Source: Ganoderma boninense
Lineage: Eukaryota; Basidiomycota; Agaricomycetes; Polyporales; Polyporaceae
Reading direction: 5' to 3'
NCBI GenBank assembly: GCA_002900995.3
Contig: CM035307.1
Span: 1,302,001 to 1,366,000, forward strand
DNA: 64,000 nucleotides
The notes under the pieces are model-generated. The model ran no database searches. It was not told the origin of the DNA and saw nothing but the letters and a program-made list of their open reading frames with translations. A program made the translations under genes and the position numbers. Of the stretch, positions 23,150 to 36,090 are shown piece after piece (position 1 is the first letter of the stretch; each line of letters starts with the position of its first letter).

Positions 23150-26100
23150 GGTTAAGCGGCTCGGTGAATGGTCGTGAGGGATCTGATATTAAATGCGCAG
23201 CAGGCTGGAGAAAAACGTTGATTGAGGAGGCCGAGGACGGATTGTCGCAAGGCAAGTCCGAAAGCAGTGCTGGCGATAGGAGAAAGGAGAGTAAGTAAGT
23301 TTTAGAGTGCCACGGGAGGATCGAGGAAGTGCAGCGATCACAACGAGGGTGATGGCGCAGAGAAACGTGCATGGGCGCCTGCTGGCTTAGTAGCCGCTGG
23401 GTGATCGCTTGCCGAGCTAGTCACGGTGGCGTTACAGCGAGGTCATGCTGAGCTCATCGTGACGTCGTGACCAGGTTGCTAATCGCGAGGGTCGTGGGAA
23501 ACATGAGATAGTGCCAGATATCGGAGTCAAAGTTGGCGCTGGGCCGATCGGGCGGGCTTGGACGGCCAGATCGGGGAGGGGACCATGTGCTCCCCTCGGG
23601 TCGGTAATCTCTACGGCCTTTTCTCGCTCCACGAGGCTCTCGCGCACTGACACTCCGCTCACGCTCACCCGACTTTCCAACCCAGTTACACCCGCCCGCC
23701 TAGGCCCACATTCCGCTGCAACCACTCACGTCCACCAGTTGCTTTCCAGCTCCACCGCTCACCAGTCTCCTTCAGGCTGACAGCCAGAGCCATGCGGCTG
23801 TGTCTGGCTGTCCTCGATGTGACCCAGCGTTGAATTATGACATCCGTGTAGTGGCTTTAGACGTGTGGGTCACATCCGGAAGGCGCGGCCCTTCTTCAGT
23901 CTCGCGCTCGGAACTTTCGCCAGCTCACGGCAGCCGCGCCGAGTATTGCACCAGCCACCGGCCCTACCCACGTCACGTCGCCAGGTGAGTCCAAATCCCC
24001 ACCCGTCATGTAATATAAGTGGCTTGCCAGAACAAGCGACCTGCAGCTTGCGGCCTTGTGGCGCTCCTTATGCCGTGATCATTGCACACCCTTTTACCTT
24101 TAGGACACCGGGTCGCCGTAAATTCGCGCGCGCCGTAGTGGTTCCTCACCCTGCGTAACATGACTCAACCATGTCGTAAATAGGGCCCCTCCTCGTTTTT
24201 TTCTTCGCCTGTCGTCACGGTGCACTCTTGTCCGCTTATCTAGCTGGTCGACACTGACGAATCACTGCTGTACAGTACTTGTAAAGTGCGACGCGGTCAT
24301 AGACATGATGCGCCAAACGATACACTTGCCGTTGTGGGAAGGGTTCATCCCCGCGATGTCGTGACGTGTACTTATGCGCCATCTCGGGACAGTCCACACC
24401 TGCGGGGATTCCCACAGAATTGGTCATTGCCGGGGCAAGTCCGCCTTTAAACTGCCCAGGGCCAGGGGGCCCGGCCAGTCACTTAACTTCTCGAAGAAAT
24501 TTAACGTCTTGCGTCCTTAGCGAGGACTGCGACATGAGAGAGAACACGGACCGCTCTTCTAGTGAGTAATGTGGACTGACATCCTGCTTAGCCCCGCCTG
24601 GCGGGAGCCAGGAGGCCCTTCCCCGCACCTCGGCATTCCACGCTCATCCGACCCTCTCGCATACGACAGAGTTTTGCTGGGACTCTGCTCGCCAAGGTTC
24701 GCGGGTATGTATATGACGATAACACACTCGCACGCGGTTCTCAGCCCTAGGGAACCGCCGGCCGTGCGTACCTTAGCCGCTGCGTTCTGGTTCCTGCCTG
24801 TTCCACCGCAGGGCACGGTGTCCACCCTTTCGCCCGGGTCAGACCTTCCCCATGGAGCGCTGAAACGAAGCACGCAGGGGTCCGGCTAGCAACCTGAAAC
24901 ACGAAGAAGCATGCTCCGAAGGCACCGTCTGGGCTTCCCGCCGCAAACTCAGTCGTCCCCACTTTAGGTTCTACTGACACCGTCGTGGCGTCCGGACACG
25001 GCGGGCCCATTCCACCCCTGCGCTTTCGACGGGGGTCCCACTGACGTTATTCACTACTACCAAAAACCCTGTCCCTTCCTCTTCCTCCGCGGGCCCGTGC
25101 GGCCACAGAAGAGCGCACTACAGTCAAGGTTTAGAAGCCTAAGAAGGTAGTTGGAGATAGAGACGCAGATAATTGCTCTCGGTTCTCCTTCCTCTGAGGC
25201 TCCGTGACCATGGAAGAGACTAGTGTACTCCTGCCGTGCTTCTATTCGAATGGATTTAACCGAGACCACACGTCCTTCTGGCCATGAGAATGAGGGCGAT
25301 AGTTTTGTCATGCGCGTCGCTACCGGCGAGCGATGAGCACGAGGTTATCGGTCGACGTGAAGGCCCGTGCCAGCGAGAACGTACGTAGGCGTCACAGACT
25401 CTCACAGACTATGCAATACTTGGTAAGGCGCACGAAGTTCACGCTGTCGCCGTTGCACATGAGAAGTCTGACTTACACGCTTCGCTTGTGCGAGCGGCAG
25501 ATAAGCCATCAAAGTAGACAAGTCTCCATGCATATGGGGTAACTCCACGAGTTCTGGTGTACTTACTTATGTCGTTCAGAACCTATGAATGACAACCGAT
25601 TTGCGTACATGTCTCAGTCAACAGCGCAAACGGCCATGTCGCAATGCGCGCAGGAGGATATCGCGACGTTCACCCAACGCCACATGACGCACGAATTGTG
25701 AGTACCCCTCCACTGTCAGAAAACTTTTCCGAAACGATATCTTTCGAACTCTGCGTCCGCTAGTATACGGTAGCTGTTCTGCCCGAGATTAGCAGCACAC
25801 TCGGGTCAGAGGTTCGAGCGGCACTAGTGCGTTCGATCTGCTCCCCTGCCGCGCCACAAACTCGCAGAGCATACGCTCGTCCGGCCGCCCAGCGTTGCTC
25901 GTGATAAGAACAAACCCCGAGCCCCATCCGAACTACGGTTGAAACGTTGAAGCCGGAGCATTGGGCAGCGCACAGCGAGGAGCTCCGAGAAGCGTCGAGT
26001 TGACGAGAACTGCGTCAAAATCTCCCCCGACGAAGTTGTCGACTTGCAGACGCTGCGGAGGCTCGACGTGCGGTAAACAAACAGTTCCGCCGGACCCCAG

Positions 26101-27721
26101 TTTGAGCGGCCACTGGCACCGACACAACCACCAGCACTGGTTCAGAACCTAGTTTTGGAAAACTTCGCGATGTGTTCGTCCCACAACGCCTGAGGAGCAG
26201 CGCTATCCACAGGATTGGAACACCTTCTGAAGACGGGGCGTTGGTGAGATCCTATGGCGACCAATGAAAGATCGCGAAGGATAGAAGATAAGTAGGCGTG
26301 GGGCCACCCACGAACGATCGAAGACAAAGTTGCTGTTCCTGCCCACGCTGCCACGAGATAGCGATCCCAGTCGAGATCTTGGCTTCGTGCCGCCAGTATG
26401 TTTCATTGTCAGGCCATGATCACGAAGCCTGATGCAGCCCGGTGCCAGAGCGCAGATGCCGGCGACTCAAGACAGGTCCACCGCCGCCCATGTGCCCCAC
26501 CGCCGAATTCGAAGCTGACAGTGACAGTGCACCGACAGCGATACAAACGGTGACAGTTCACTCTGGGGTCCATGGGGGGGTCAGGAGGTCACGGCGGGGC
26601 AACGCGCGCTCACGCGGCGTGGGGTTCCACACTTCCACGCACGTCCGTCGAAGTCGAATCTCTCGAGGGATGAGTGATTGCGTTTTTGAGGCCTGGACGT
26701 GTGCAATCGGACACCGCGCCGCCCAGATCCCGTACCCTGGGTCCCGGGCGATCGCTTGCATTGTGGCGAACTCGCTCGCGAAGGAGTCCCGACCGACGTG
26801 CGAAGGAAGCCCAGAGCTGTGGATGCAGTACGGGAGCATGTGGGTCGCTCGCGCTGCCTGCGCCGTATGTATGACCGTGCGGCCTGTAGTGGTGTGTATA
26901 CAGAGCTTGTGCTGCTCGTACTGCCCTGCCCATGACTAGAGGAGTGTACGCGTGCACGCCTATGCGGACGCAGCACTGGATCCACTCACGATGGGGTCAA
27001 TGTCGGGGGTCCCTGTTTTCCGAGGAGAAATGACCTTCCCATACAGTCCAGACCATCTTCCAAGCCTCGAGACTTGTTCAATGGTGTCGGTGGCGGACCG
27101 GTGAGTCCTTCCCAGTTATGTGGTGGCACTCATGGCACGATGAACTTGAAGAATTGGGTTAGGGATGCAATTCGAATGATCCTGCGGCCAGAGAAAAAGA
27201 GGACGCATTCAATCACCATCCTTCTATCACGACATCAGCACGGTCATCGTCGAGGCTCGGGCACCAATGCTCACGACGCAGTTTGGCACGCTGGGGCCGC
27301 TGGCGAAGCAAGTCGGTGGAAGACATCGTAGGTTGACGATTAGCAAGGGTCGCGGTTAATAGCTGCCGGCAGACCACATGATACCAGCAGGTAAGAGACA
27401 GAGAGACAGGCTGAATTGGACGGGCGGGCAGGGTTCCAGCGAGAGCAACACGAAGGGGACGGCGTTCCAGACTCCGGGGCTTCACACAGCCTCGTTTTAC
27501 CAGCTAGAAAGCCCAGCTTTCGGAGTTTGAAGTCATACTAGCACTGATCAAAGGAGACTAACTGAGTCTTATTCAATGTAAGTGAGATTGAGATTGACGC
27601 TGGGGTAAGAGAGCCACGCTACAATGACGCTGGAGTCCATGTTTGTCTCGTGGACGACAACGGCGTAGAGGACGCTAAGGCCGACTTCTGCCCCCTCGCT
27701 GCTCTTGACTTCTTCGCCTCC
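23150..27721. other. Second gene-poor stretch, upstream of two divergent genes
   Basis: About 4.6 kb between the ING-type start (minus) and the TRP-like start (plus). Short open frames exist on both strands but none shows a recognisable family or convincing splice chain. Nothing resembling a tRNA, transposon or tandem repeat was seen. Confidence 0.4.
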
Positions 27722-30700
27722 ATGGCTGGCTTCCAGGACCCACTGTGGAGGGCTTTCACCCGTCTCTTCTTGCTGCTTTGCTTCCTGGTCTCTCACTTGA
27801 TGCTTACGACCGCTCAACCCGCCACCCTCCAATTCTCTGATTGCTTTTCGAGCTCCAACACCTCCCAGAAACTGGACGTGTCTACCGTCTACGCCCAGTT
27901 CTTCCCCGAGAGCAGCAAAGGCGCATATATTAACTTCACCGTAATTGGCACCTCGCCGCAGGAAATCATCGCGGCTTCAAATGGCACTAATCCCGTTGCC
28001 AGTACGTCCCAAAGTTCCGTTTTGCGAAAGTTAAGCATGACGCGAGTATACACGACCTCCAGCGACTCTTTTTACGACCACCGAGTTACTCACCTTCCAG
28101 CAACCCAACCCTCAGGGCAATGCGTTCTTCTGCGCATCCTTGCGTCCTGCATCCCCACTCAGCACTCCCGATCCTAATAACGGCTATTGTCCCCTCAGCC
28201 CCGGACCCTTTGCGTTCTCGTCGTTTGCCCAGGTTCAACAGGGCTATGAACTGGAAACCTTCGACACCCGACTTCGTGCCTTGGACCCGTATCAAAACGA
28301 GCTGCTCTGTCTGGATTTGAACACCACGATCCTCGTCCCACGCACCAGCGGACCTCTTTCGGTCTATGGCCACGCGAACATCGTCTTCTGGTCCACCGTT
28401 GGGTTGGCGATTGGTTATTGGGTCGTGGTGGGCATCGCACGCCTGGTCGCCGCATGGGGACGGGGATCGTCTGGTGGGAGCGGTGTCCTGGCGAAGGTTG
28501 AGGGTGTAGGCTTCATCCTGGCGAGTGCACTTAGCGGGGAAAGATTCGCGTCGTCACCCGCACTCATGCGATTCTGTACGTGGTATTTGAATGCATGCGC
28601 ACTGGGAAGGGCGGAAGTGACGTCATTTCGCAGGTACGCCGTCGCTGAGGGACATTGTGTTTCATACGCAATGGTGTGCGGCTCTATCAATGGTAGCGGT
28701 ACAGTGGCCGACATTTACCTGTGAGCTGGAACCGTCAAACCATCCGTCTCCTGCTACGAATTGACTGTTGGGCATTCACCATCAGATCCTTTGTTATCGC
28801 AGACTGCATGGGCGACCCTCAGTTACAGTGAGTGCTACCGATCGCGCCCGTATTGTGCTATTCATGGTGATTCCGTTTGCAGACATATCGCTCGTTCAAG
28901 GCAAGGATGCGATTCAGCACCGTTGGAATCCATTGACAGTCCAGCCCTACAATCCATCTTCTGATTTCGCCGATCAATTCAGCGACCCCTCTTCCCCCAT
29001 ATTCATTAACGACTCTGCCCCGAACTTCCTATTCCAGTTACCGCCGAACGCAACGACTGGGATCTCCGCGTTCGCGTGGTCTGTTGGGTTGCGACCACAA
29101 GACCTCTTCGGCACTTGTCTGTCTCTCTTCCTGGCTATCATCGCAGCAACCATCGTGCTCAGCCTTCTAGTATGGGTGATCGACATCTTCTTTTCGCTCA
29201 TCGCGGGTGCGGTGAACGGAGGGCCTCCTAATTCCGCTACGCTGGCAGGCTCGCGAAGTCCTCGCTATTCCTCGGCGAGCAAGGATATGCTTGACGGCAT
29301 CGGGATGTCTGCGACCGACGAGAATCGGTCGTTAAACGGCCACTTCTTGTTCTCTCGTTCCCCTTCGCGCTTCCCTGGTGGGCGAGCATGGTGGAAATGG
29401 AGAAGCAACTTTGTCTCACTCCACGGCAGCGCGCTCCACGGCAACCTCGTCCGCGTTCTGGTCCTCTTCCACCTACCTATCACCGTCTTTTCGTGCTATC
29501 ACATGAGCCTCCCAAAGACTCAGGCTTCAGTCGGATCCACTGTCCTCGCTGCCCTTTCGTTCGGGTTTTTTTCCATCCTCATACCAGCCTTCCTGGTGTT
29601 CCGTCTCACGACCACGAGGACGAGCAAGTTATATGACGAGACCTGGACCCTCCTGTCCCTCGGACCGCTTTATAACCACTACAGGCACGGTTCCCAGCTC
29701 TTCGCTTGCACCCTCTTCGCCATCAATATAGCTTTTGGGGTCACCATCGGCTTCGGGCAGCAGAGCGGAACTGCGCAAGCTATCATTATCCTGGTTGTCG
29801 AGGTCGCTGCTGCTCTTGGAACGAGCATCTGGCTACCTTGGGGCCATGGAGCAAGCATGGGGCTCATTAGTTTCCTGTTCTGCGTGGGCAGGATCGTGGT
29901 AGCGGTCCTTCTCGTTATACTCACCCCGGTTGTAAGTTCCCAGTCATTTTCAGGCACTTCCGTTGACATATAAGTCTAATCTGGGTCTCGACTAGGTGTC
30001 CATTGGCGCCGGTGCCGCACAGTGGGTCGCATACGCGATCCTCTTCATATTGGGGTTGATTTACCTCGCATTCTTGTTGATGCTCATCGTCAAGCTCCTG
30101 GAGGCCGCCCTTCGCATTATTGGCGGTATTGGATTCAGCAGGAGCAAACATGTGGTCGACAGCGGCCTTCTCGGTACCATGGGTCTCATGGGATGCTGCG
30201 GACCCCGGCATCCCCACCGTAACCGCGGGTACCATCCGACCGAAAATCGAGCTCCGTCAAATCTCGCGCTGCCAAGGCCGACGGCGCTGTACAAGGGTGC
30301 GACACCGCCTTCTTCGGGTCCGCCCTCCGTGCTCCGTCCAGAACATGCCATGCAGCCGTACAAGGAAGATAGCGACGACGACGAGACCGGCTTTATTATG
30401 GCTGCATGGCAACCGTTCCCTGGGCCCGGACACGACCAAGTGGAGGAACGACGGGTTGCGAATCCCGAACCGCCCAAGTCTGGATTCTCCAGGGTCGCAG
30501 GCGGGCGTGCTCATATGGATTCCCCTTATGCAATTGCGTCCGGCTCCACCCAGACGTTCCCGTCCGTCGAGCGCGAGCGCAGGCAGGGCCCCAGCTCCCT
30601 CGCGAAGTCATCGCAGTCCGTGGCGGAGGATTCGCCGCCGCACACGCCGTCCATTGCCTCTGCGGCGAGGAGCCTTCCGCCAGGCGCGATGCCCCCTGCA

Positions 30701-31090
30701 CATGTTCGCACGAAATCTCAGACAGCGATCATTGAGAACGTGCCGCCGCTCATGGTGGCACACGCCGCGACAGCCCCAGCTGGGAGCGGCGCGCCGCCGG
30801 AGACGCACTTTGCCGACGTCGCTGCGCTGGCCACACCAAAGAAGAAGCATTGGTACAACAGGCGAAAGAATCGCCGGCTGAGCGACAGCGACGTGGTGTC
30901 GAGCAGCCCTGCGCCAGCGGTCAGTCAGGACACTGGCCGGTCTTTCGTTGTTATGCGGAAGCCCCGTCCGAACTACCCGTCCCAGGGTGGTTCGTCGACG
31001 TCCCCGCCGGAGGGCGCCGACGAGCAGGGGCGCCGATCGTTCACGGTGCTTCGAGGTACGACCCATTCAGACCCACTACGACCGCTGTGA
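27722..31090 (+). CDS. Fungal TRP-like (Flc/Pkd2-type) multi-pass membrane protein
   Basis: Start ATG 27722 gives MAGFQDPLWRAFTR and a hydrophobic signal-like segment (LFLLLCFLVSHLMLTTAQ). A luminal ML-like domain follows: QFSDCFSS, YINFTVIGTSP, then after the intron 28002-28062 (A)TTLFTTTELLTF, FFCASLRPASP, YCPLSPGP, RALDPYQNELLCLDL. Membrane segments include ANIVFWSTVGLAIGYWVVVG, CLSLFLAIIAATIVLSLLVW, VLVLFHLPITVF, LAALSFGFFSILIPAFLVF, AIIILVVEVAAALG and WVAYAILFILGLIYLAFLLM, the arrangement of the fungal TRP family. All exon joins are in phase. A cytosolic tail of about 330 residues is Pro/Ser-rich with a Lys/Arg patch (KKKHWYNRRKNRR). Relatives affect calcium, cell wall and FAD transport. 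The exact cargo is not decidable here. It converges with the CNH gene, 262 bp away. Confidence 0.78.
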
Positions 31091-31352
31091 TTTGTAGTTT
31101 ACGGACTATTCCATACCATACCTTTATGTTATCGCTGACGCTCTCCATGCTGTCGTTCACCGTTAGCAGGTGTCGTTGCATCCGTATATGTTATTCCTCA
31201 CTTTCCCATTTCTATTCCTACTTGGCGCATGGGACTGGATCGCATTAGCTTGTACAACTGGGACATACTCTAACCTATACATGTCTGCTCTGTTCTCCTG
31301 ACGATAGCTTGCATACAATTGTCCATTGTCCGTATAGTCGTTGCAATGAGCA

Positions 31353-34163
31353 CTACTCGAAATCATCGTCCTCTTCGTTGCCACCGCCTAACCACACTAC
31401 ACGATAATCCTCCGCGCCCTTTCGCACCCAACCGTAGAGGCCCTCTCTACTTCGCAGTCGTCGCTCCCTGTCCTCATTGTCAACCGTGGATGACGACCCG
31501 TACGTGTCTGCGCTGGAGGTCGAAAACGATCTCTGGAGACCGCCTTGGAAGAAGGGACGATCCCAATTTCCTCCGCCCACGAGTAGTCCTGCAGCGCCAC
31601 CAACGTCTGCTTGCGTTCGTACAGGCTCCTCGGCACGCCCCTTGCCTTTGCGCTCTGAGAGTTGAGACAGAGGGAGCTCCTGTATCTCCACCCCCTCCTC
31701 TCCGAACGCCATGATCTGCAATATGGGGGGCTCATCCAGGTCGTCCGAGTCGCATATCCGCACAGAGAGGTGCGTCGGCGTCGATGTCCAGAACAAGATC
31801 CGATACGGAGGCACGGCAGACACTCTGGCCGGGAGGGGGTGTGGAATAATGTGGGACTGCCGTCCGCGCGTGAGGAGGTACATCTGCGTGAACGCCGTGC
31901 GCCCTATGGCGCCGGGCACGTCGAACTTCACAGGGCGCACCCACACGCCCTTCTCCTTGGCGAAGCCGCGGCCGTCCCAGGACGCACGCGAGCGGCGGGA
32001 CGTGAGGGGGCTCGCGGTGGGGGCGCTCATCAGCATGTTCTGGTGCGCGCTCCAGTTGTCCTCGTAGAGCTCGATCTCGCCGACGGCGGCGTCGGCGACG
32101 CGGATCGTGCCCGCCTTCTTCTCGAAGACAACGAAGAGGGAGAGCTGTGTGGGGTAGACGCGGTTGTTCGCGCCGAACGAGGACACGCGCATGTGCCGCG
32201 CGTGCGAGACGTTGTCGATCGGGGTGGTACGCGGGAATACGTCTGACGGACTCCGAGACATGCTGTCTTGCACCGACTGATGGATGAACATGATGTTACG
32301 GGCCGGGAGTGGTGTGTAGAACTCCTGTAGTGGACGGAACGGATGCATCAGCGATCCATGCATAGAGTTGAACCGTGTTGCAAGGTCCGCTCTTCACTAA
32401 CCTTCGTGAATCGGAACGCACGTTCTCCCTTCGGGGCCTCGTACAAGAGGATTGACGACTTGGTGGCGATTGCAAGGAGTACTCCACCCGGGCCACGCTG
32501 GCCTTCGTTTCGCCATACATCATACAGAGCCACCGAACAATGCTGCAGTCGCGATCCGCTTGAGGCGAGCGGGGTGTAGTTAGTGGCCCATCGCAATGGA
32601 AGCTCGTTCACCACGTCCCACTCTGAATCGCCAGAGTCTGCGCGTAGCGGAGTTTCAGCGGCCTTTCCCTTTGACTTGGTAGGTGAGGCCCAGGAATCGG
32701 TGATGGACGAGTATGAAGCCTGAGGCTCGGGATGTCGTGAAGGAGACTGGGGTTGTGCAATTCCGTTATCAAGTACGAGATTCTTGAAGCCTTTCGTAAT
32801 GGAACTTGGAGGACGAGGGTGATGCTTCTTCCCAGAACTCTGTGAGCTCTTCCCTGACGAGCGCAAGTCCAAAGGTCGAGCACCCTACAAATTGTGATCA
32901 TGAAGCTATTTCTGACATGAAATGGCCGAGAGACAAACCTTCTGCGTGGCGTAGTACTTTGCCAGACTGATGAGACTGCCGAGGTTGTACATCCTCAGTG
33001 CCCTCAAGCTCTCTGAGTCTTTCGACGACGATGTGTCTTCGGTGCTCACGAGCGCCAGGACGACGCCCTGAGGAGTGCCTTCGCCAGTGCTCTCTGACTC
33101 CAGAATGGTCATCTGGTGTACACTGGAAGATATAAACTCAGGCCGAAGGCTTTCCAGCATGGATACATACTCACCCTTCACCTTCCCAGATGACCTTCGC
33201 CTCGGCGTCAGATGGGCCCTTCTCCGTCTCGTTGTCCTCGTTCCAGTCATTAGGAAACATATCAAGGACCGAAAGGCCGTTGTCATGGCCAATGAGCAGC
33301 AGGTGATGGTTGTTGAGGGGAAGAAGACAACGGATTGGGGAGGTCGTGTGAGGCAAGAAGCGCGAGCCAAAATTATACAGCTTGAGGTGGGAAGGCTCCA
33401 ACGGTTCAGGTATGAGGGTCTGTGGGGGCGGAGGATAAGCTGCATGCGCGAACGGTGAGGGCATGCCTTGAAGGAACGAGGTCTGCAGCTGCAGTTGTGG
33501 ATGGGGAGGAGGCTGTGCGAGAGTGTAAGATGAAGGCACGTTGGAGTACATTGACATTGGTAGTGAGTTGTAGGATGAGGGGGCGTTCGAATACATCGAC
33601 ACCGGTTGTGAGGGATAAGATGATTGCGCATACGACGATGGGTCGGACGAATACATTGAGAACGGCTGTGATGAAGATCCATCCAACGATGAATATGCCG
33701 ACGGAGCATAGACTGAGAAGGTTGGCAGAGAGGGATCTCGAGGAGGGTGTCCTTGTGTCTGATTTGGCTGTTGGTCGGCCTTGAGCGATGAGGTCATTAT
33801 AGCTACGGCTAAATGTACGCGATGAGAACTCACATCGTCGTCGCCCCAGCCTCGCTGTCGGCGTCGTTCAAGATCGGCTGGCGTGAGGTCATTATACCGT
33901 TCAGCTGCTCTTGAGATTCCGCAGTTGAGCGACGCTGCACAGAACTTGAAGGATGGCAGACATACCTCTTCTCGATCCATTCCTTCCAGCGGCCGAACCT
34001 AAGTGGGATGCTCCGTCCGCAACGAAACTTGAGATTCTCGGAGGATGCCTGCTCACCTCGAGTTAGGACCGTGTTGTTGTGCAAGGTCGTCGTACGTTGG
34101 TAGGCCGTCGCCACCGGATTGGTCTTGCTCGGGCACAGTCGGCACATTGAATGGATCGGACAT
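31353..34163 (-). CDS. CNH (citron homology)-domain protein
   Basis: Start ATG 34163 gives MSDPFNVPTVPEQDQSGGDG, PTYDDLAQQHGPNS, then RFGRWKEWIEKR and AAERYNDLTPADLERRRQRGW, all joined in phase through short introns. A repetitive region follows with SMYS..PSSY units. The C-terminal half is a CNH-type beta-propeller: LKLYNFGSRFLPHTTSPIRCLLPL, HLLLIGHDNGLSVLDMFP, VYQMTILESE, LRALRMYNLGSLISLAKYY, LLAIATKSSILLYEAPKGERAF, EFYTPLPARNIMFIHQ, ending in an acidic GGGNEEDDDFE at 31353. CNH domains occur in Rho-GEFs, MAP4 kinases and Vps39-type proteins as protein-binding modules. No DH, PH or kinase domain is visible, so it is probably an adaptor. The biological partner is unknown. Confidence 0.75.
33536..33692 (-). 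repeat. Imperfect protein-coding tandem repeat (SMYSxxPSSY units)
   Basis: Within the CNH-domain gene the translation shows successive units SMYSSDPSSYAQ, SMYSNAPSSYNS and SMYSNVPSSYTL, with spacers such as YPSQPV. The DNA shows matching periodic similarity. It forms a flexible Ser/Tyr/Pro-rich linker before the propeller. Confidence 0.75.
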
Positions 34164-34730
34164 GGTGGTGTGGACGGAAAGACAGTAAGAGAAAGCAAGC
34201 TCTTCAGTGGCTCAGGGAGAGTGTCGTAGGGGTCTCTGGGTGAGTGCACGTTGCGCACGCATGCGTTTCTGCCCTAAGGATCCTAATGGAAGGTGGACAT
34301 CTGCAGTAGAGGGCTGGAGGCACATGCGAAGCCCACAGCCGGCGCTTGCACCGTGACGGCACTTCACAGGTTTCACCCGCATACATAGCCTTCATCCTTC
34401 CTCCCACTCGCAGCCTCCTTCCTCACAGCTCTTCCTGGCCCATCTTAGATTTTGTCCCTTTATCGACAGATTATGCGTGGAAATATTCTCGCGGTACCAA
34501 GTGTGTGTACAGGTATAGAGGAGTCAGCAGCTGGGGATGCTAGACCGCCGGGGAGCTCGAGACTGCGAGTACCATCATCATCATGAGTCGTGGAAAAGTC
34601 TGCTGCTGTCGAGCAACTCGGTGAAAGTGGCTATGTGAAGTGATTAATCTTGGGTTAGCATCCTTGATATTTTTTATGAATGCGAGCACTCACACACCTC
34701 GACAGTTGTTCGATGGCAAGTCGCCGATGG
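34164..34730. other. Intergenic
   Basis: About 570 bp upstream of the CNH-domain gene and downstream of the next minus-strand gene. No gene or RNA is recognised. Confidence 0.5.
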
Positions 34731-35428
34731 TCAGTTACAGCGCTGGTCTTGGACTTGTTCGCGGCGCAGCCGTTTATTCCCAGCGCTGAACAAACTCAGG
34801 GCCCAGCTCTGTACGACGTCTTGGACCGTGGAGGAGCTGAGCACCTTGCAGAACATTTTCGCGCCCCACGGACCCCACCCTCCCCAGCGCCTCGTCCTCA
34901 GATTCTTCCGCAACTCGCTGCCCATGTTCTGGACAGCTTTGCCGTCTTCGCCGATGACCAACCAAGCCCCGTCGTGGTTATTGGTGGACTTGCCGCGTTT
35001 CACCACACACGTCTTGTAATGGAGGTCTTCCGCTTCTTTGGCGAGGTCCTGGATATCTTCGTACGAGCCTTCCACGACTTCTACCTTGTTGCGCAATTTC
35101 TTCAGCTTCCCATGAAACCGCGCGCGGGCACGGAGACGTCGGGCCGCTGCCTTTACCTGCGTCGCGTCAGCAAAGTCTCCCATGAGCGTCGAGGTTAGCG
35201 AGTGGCACTTACTCTCGGGCAGTCTGTGTTTTTGTGGTGACCCTTCATTGGACGCCGACAGTCTCGACAGTGTGGCAGCTTTCTGGGGGATGCCCGTCCC
35301 CCTTCTGGCTGTTCACGCTGCGGCGGGCTATCCGGGGACTGTGGCAAGGTGTGCGAAGGTTGACCAGCGCTGCTGCCTTCCGAGCCCGAGTTGCTGAATG
35401 AACTGGCGCTAGCGTCCGAGGTGCTCAT
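34731..35428 (-). CDS. Unknown protein with C-x2-C-x7-H-x4-C motif (gene A of a neighbouring pair)
   Basis: Not recognised as a named family. Start ATG 35428 (MSTSDASASSFSNSGSEGSS) opens a Ser/Pro-rich N-terminus. The exon continues to a compact motif, LPHCRDCRRPMKGHHKNTDCPR, that could bind one zinc ion. A donor GTAAGT follows DCPR near 35215, and the acceptor GACGCAG joins in phase to VKAAARRLRARARFHGKLKKLRNKVEVVE, a basic helical stretch. The remainder (SYEDIQDLAKEAEDLHYKTCVVKRG, GAWLVIGEDGKAVQNMGSELRKNL) ends at 34731. The same reading frame stays open upstream to 35539, so an earlier start is possible. The next gene on the same strand shares the motif, which suggests a small lineage-specific group, perhaps nucleic-acid binding; that role is inference. 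Confidence 0.55.
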
Positions 35429-36090
35429 GGCGATGGTGGGTAGAGGAAGTGGATTGAGGCAGACGAAGGTACTTCTGGCAATTTTGTAGTTGTCTGGGAG
35501 TTGACAATCTCCTTTGAGGATGTGCCACTCCGCGGACATCCCGCTTTCTGCTTTCAGCGCTCGACTGCCAGTGCGTGCGCTGAACGTCTTTCCACTGCAT
35601 TGTCTGATGGATTGCGTGCTGCACGGATTCTATCTGCCGGGCCTCTGGCAGTAATGCCATTGCTTTTTCAACGTAGATCCCCGTGTCCCCATCAGGCTAC
35701 AATGCGTGTTTATCAGAATCATTGTCGCTCTCTAGCTAGATCCGGATATCTCACTCAAGTTCGCTGGCGTACATCAGGCAAATTTATAACAAAGGTTGGC
35801 ATTTTCGTCCACATAACGTTTATTTCTCGCTTTCACTCGTATCCAACATGTAGCATATAGCATGTGGTGCATACCCAACATCGGTGAACATGGCTGATTC
35901 ACATGGTTGGCGGGAAGGGGCATAGAGCATACATGGTGATGCAACTACTAACATAACCCAGGGATGACTCAACCAACAGCAATATATTTTCAGGCGTTCG
36001 TCTCGATGATCGCTGAGCACAGACTAAACTGTGCAATCTGAGGTGAGCGTGGCCAACATCTACGAGGGTGGCTTTTACTCAACGTGTAAT
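35429..36090. other. Intergenic
   Basis: About 660 bp between the two motif-sharing genes, AT-richer than the coding sequence around it. It likely holds the 3' end of gene B and the promoter of gene A. No other feature is seen. Confidence 0.5.

Noticed and set aside
23511..24889. Several 60-105 codon frames on both strands
   Set aside because: Mutually overlapping, no motif, no splice support.
25605..25677. Possible coding exon (in-frame NDNRFAYMSQSTAQ...) with acceptor and donor-like ends
   Set aside because: A single short candidate exon; no neighbouring exon or family could be matched.
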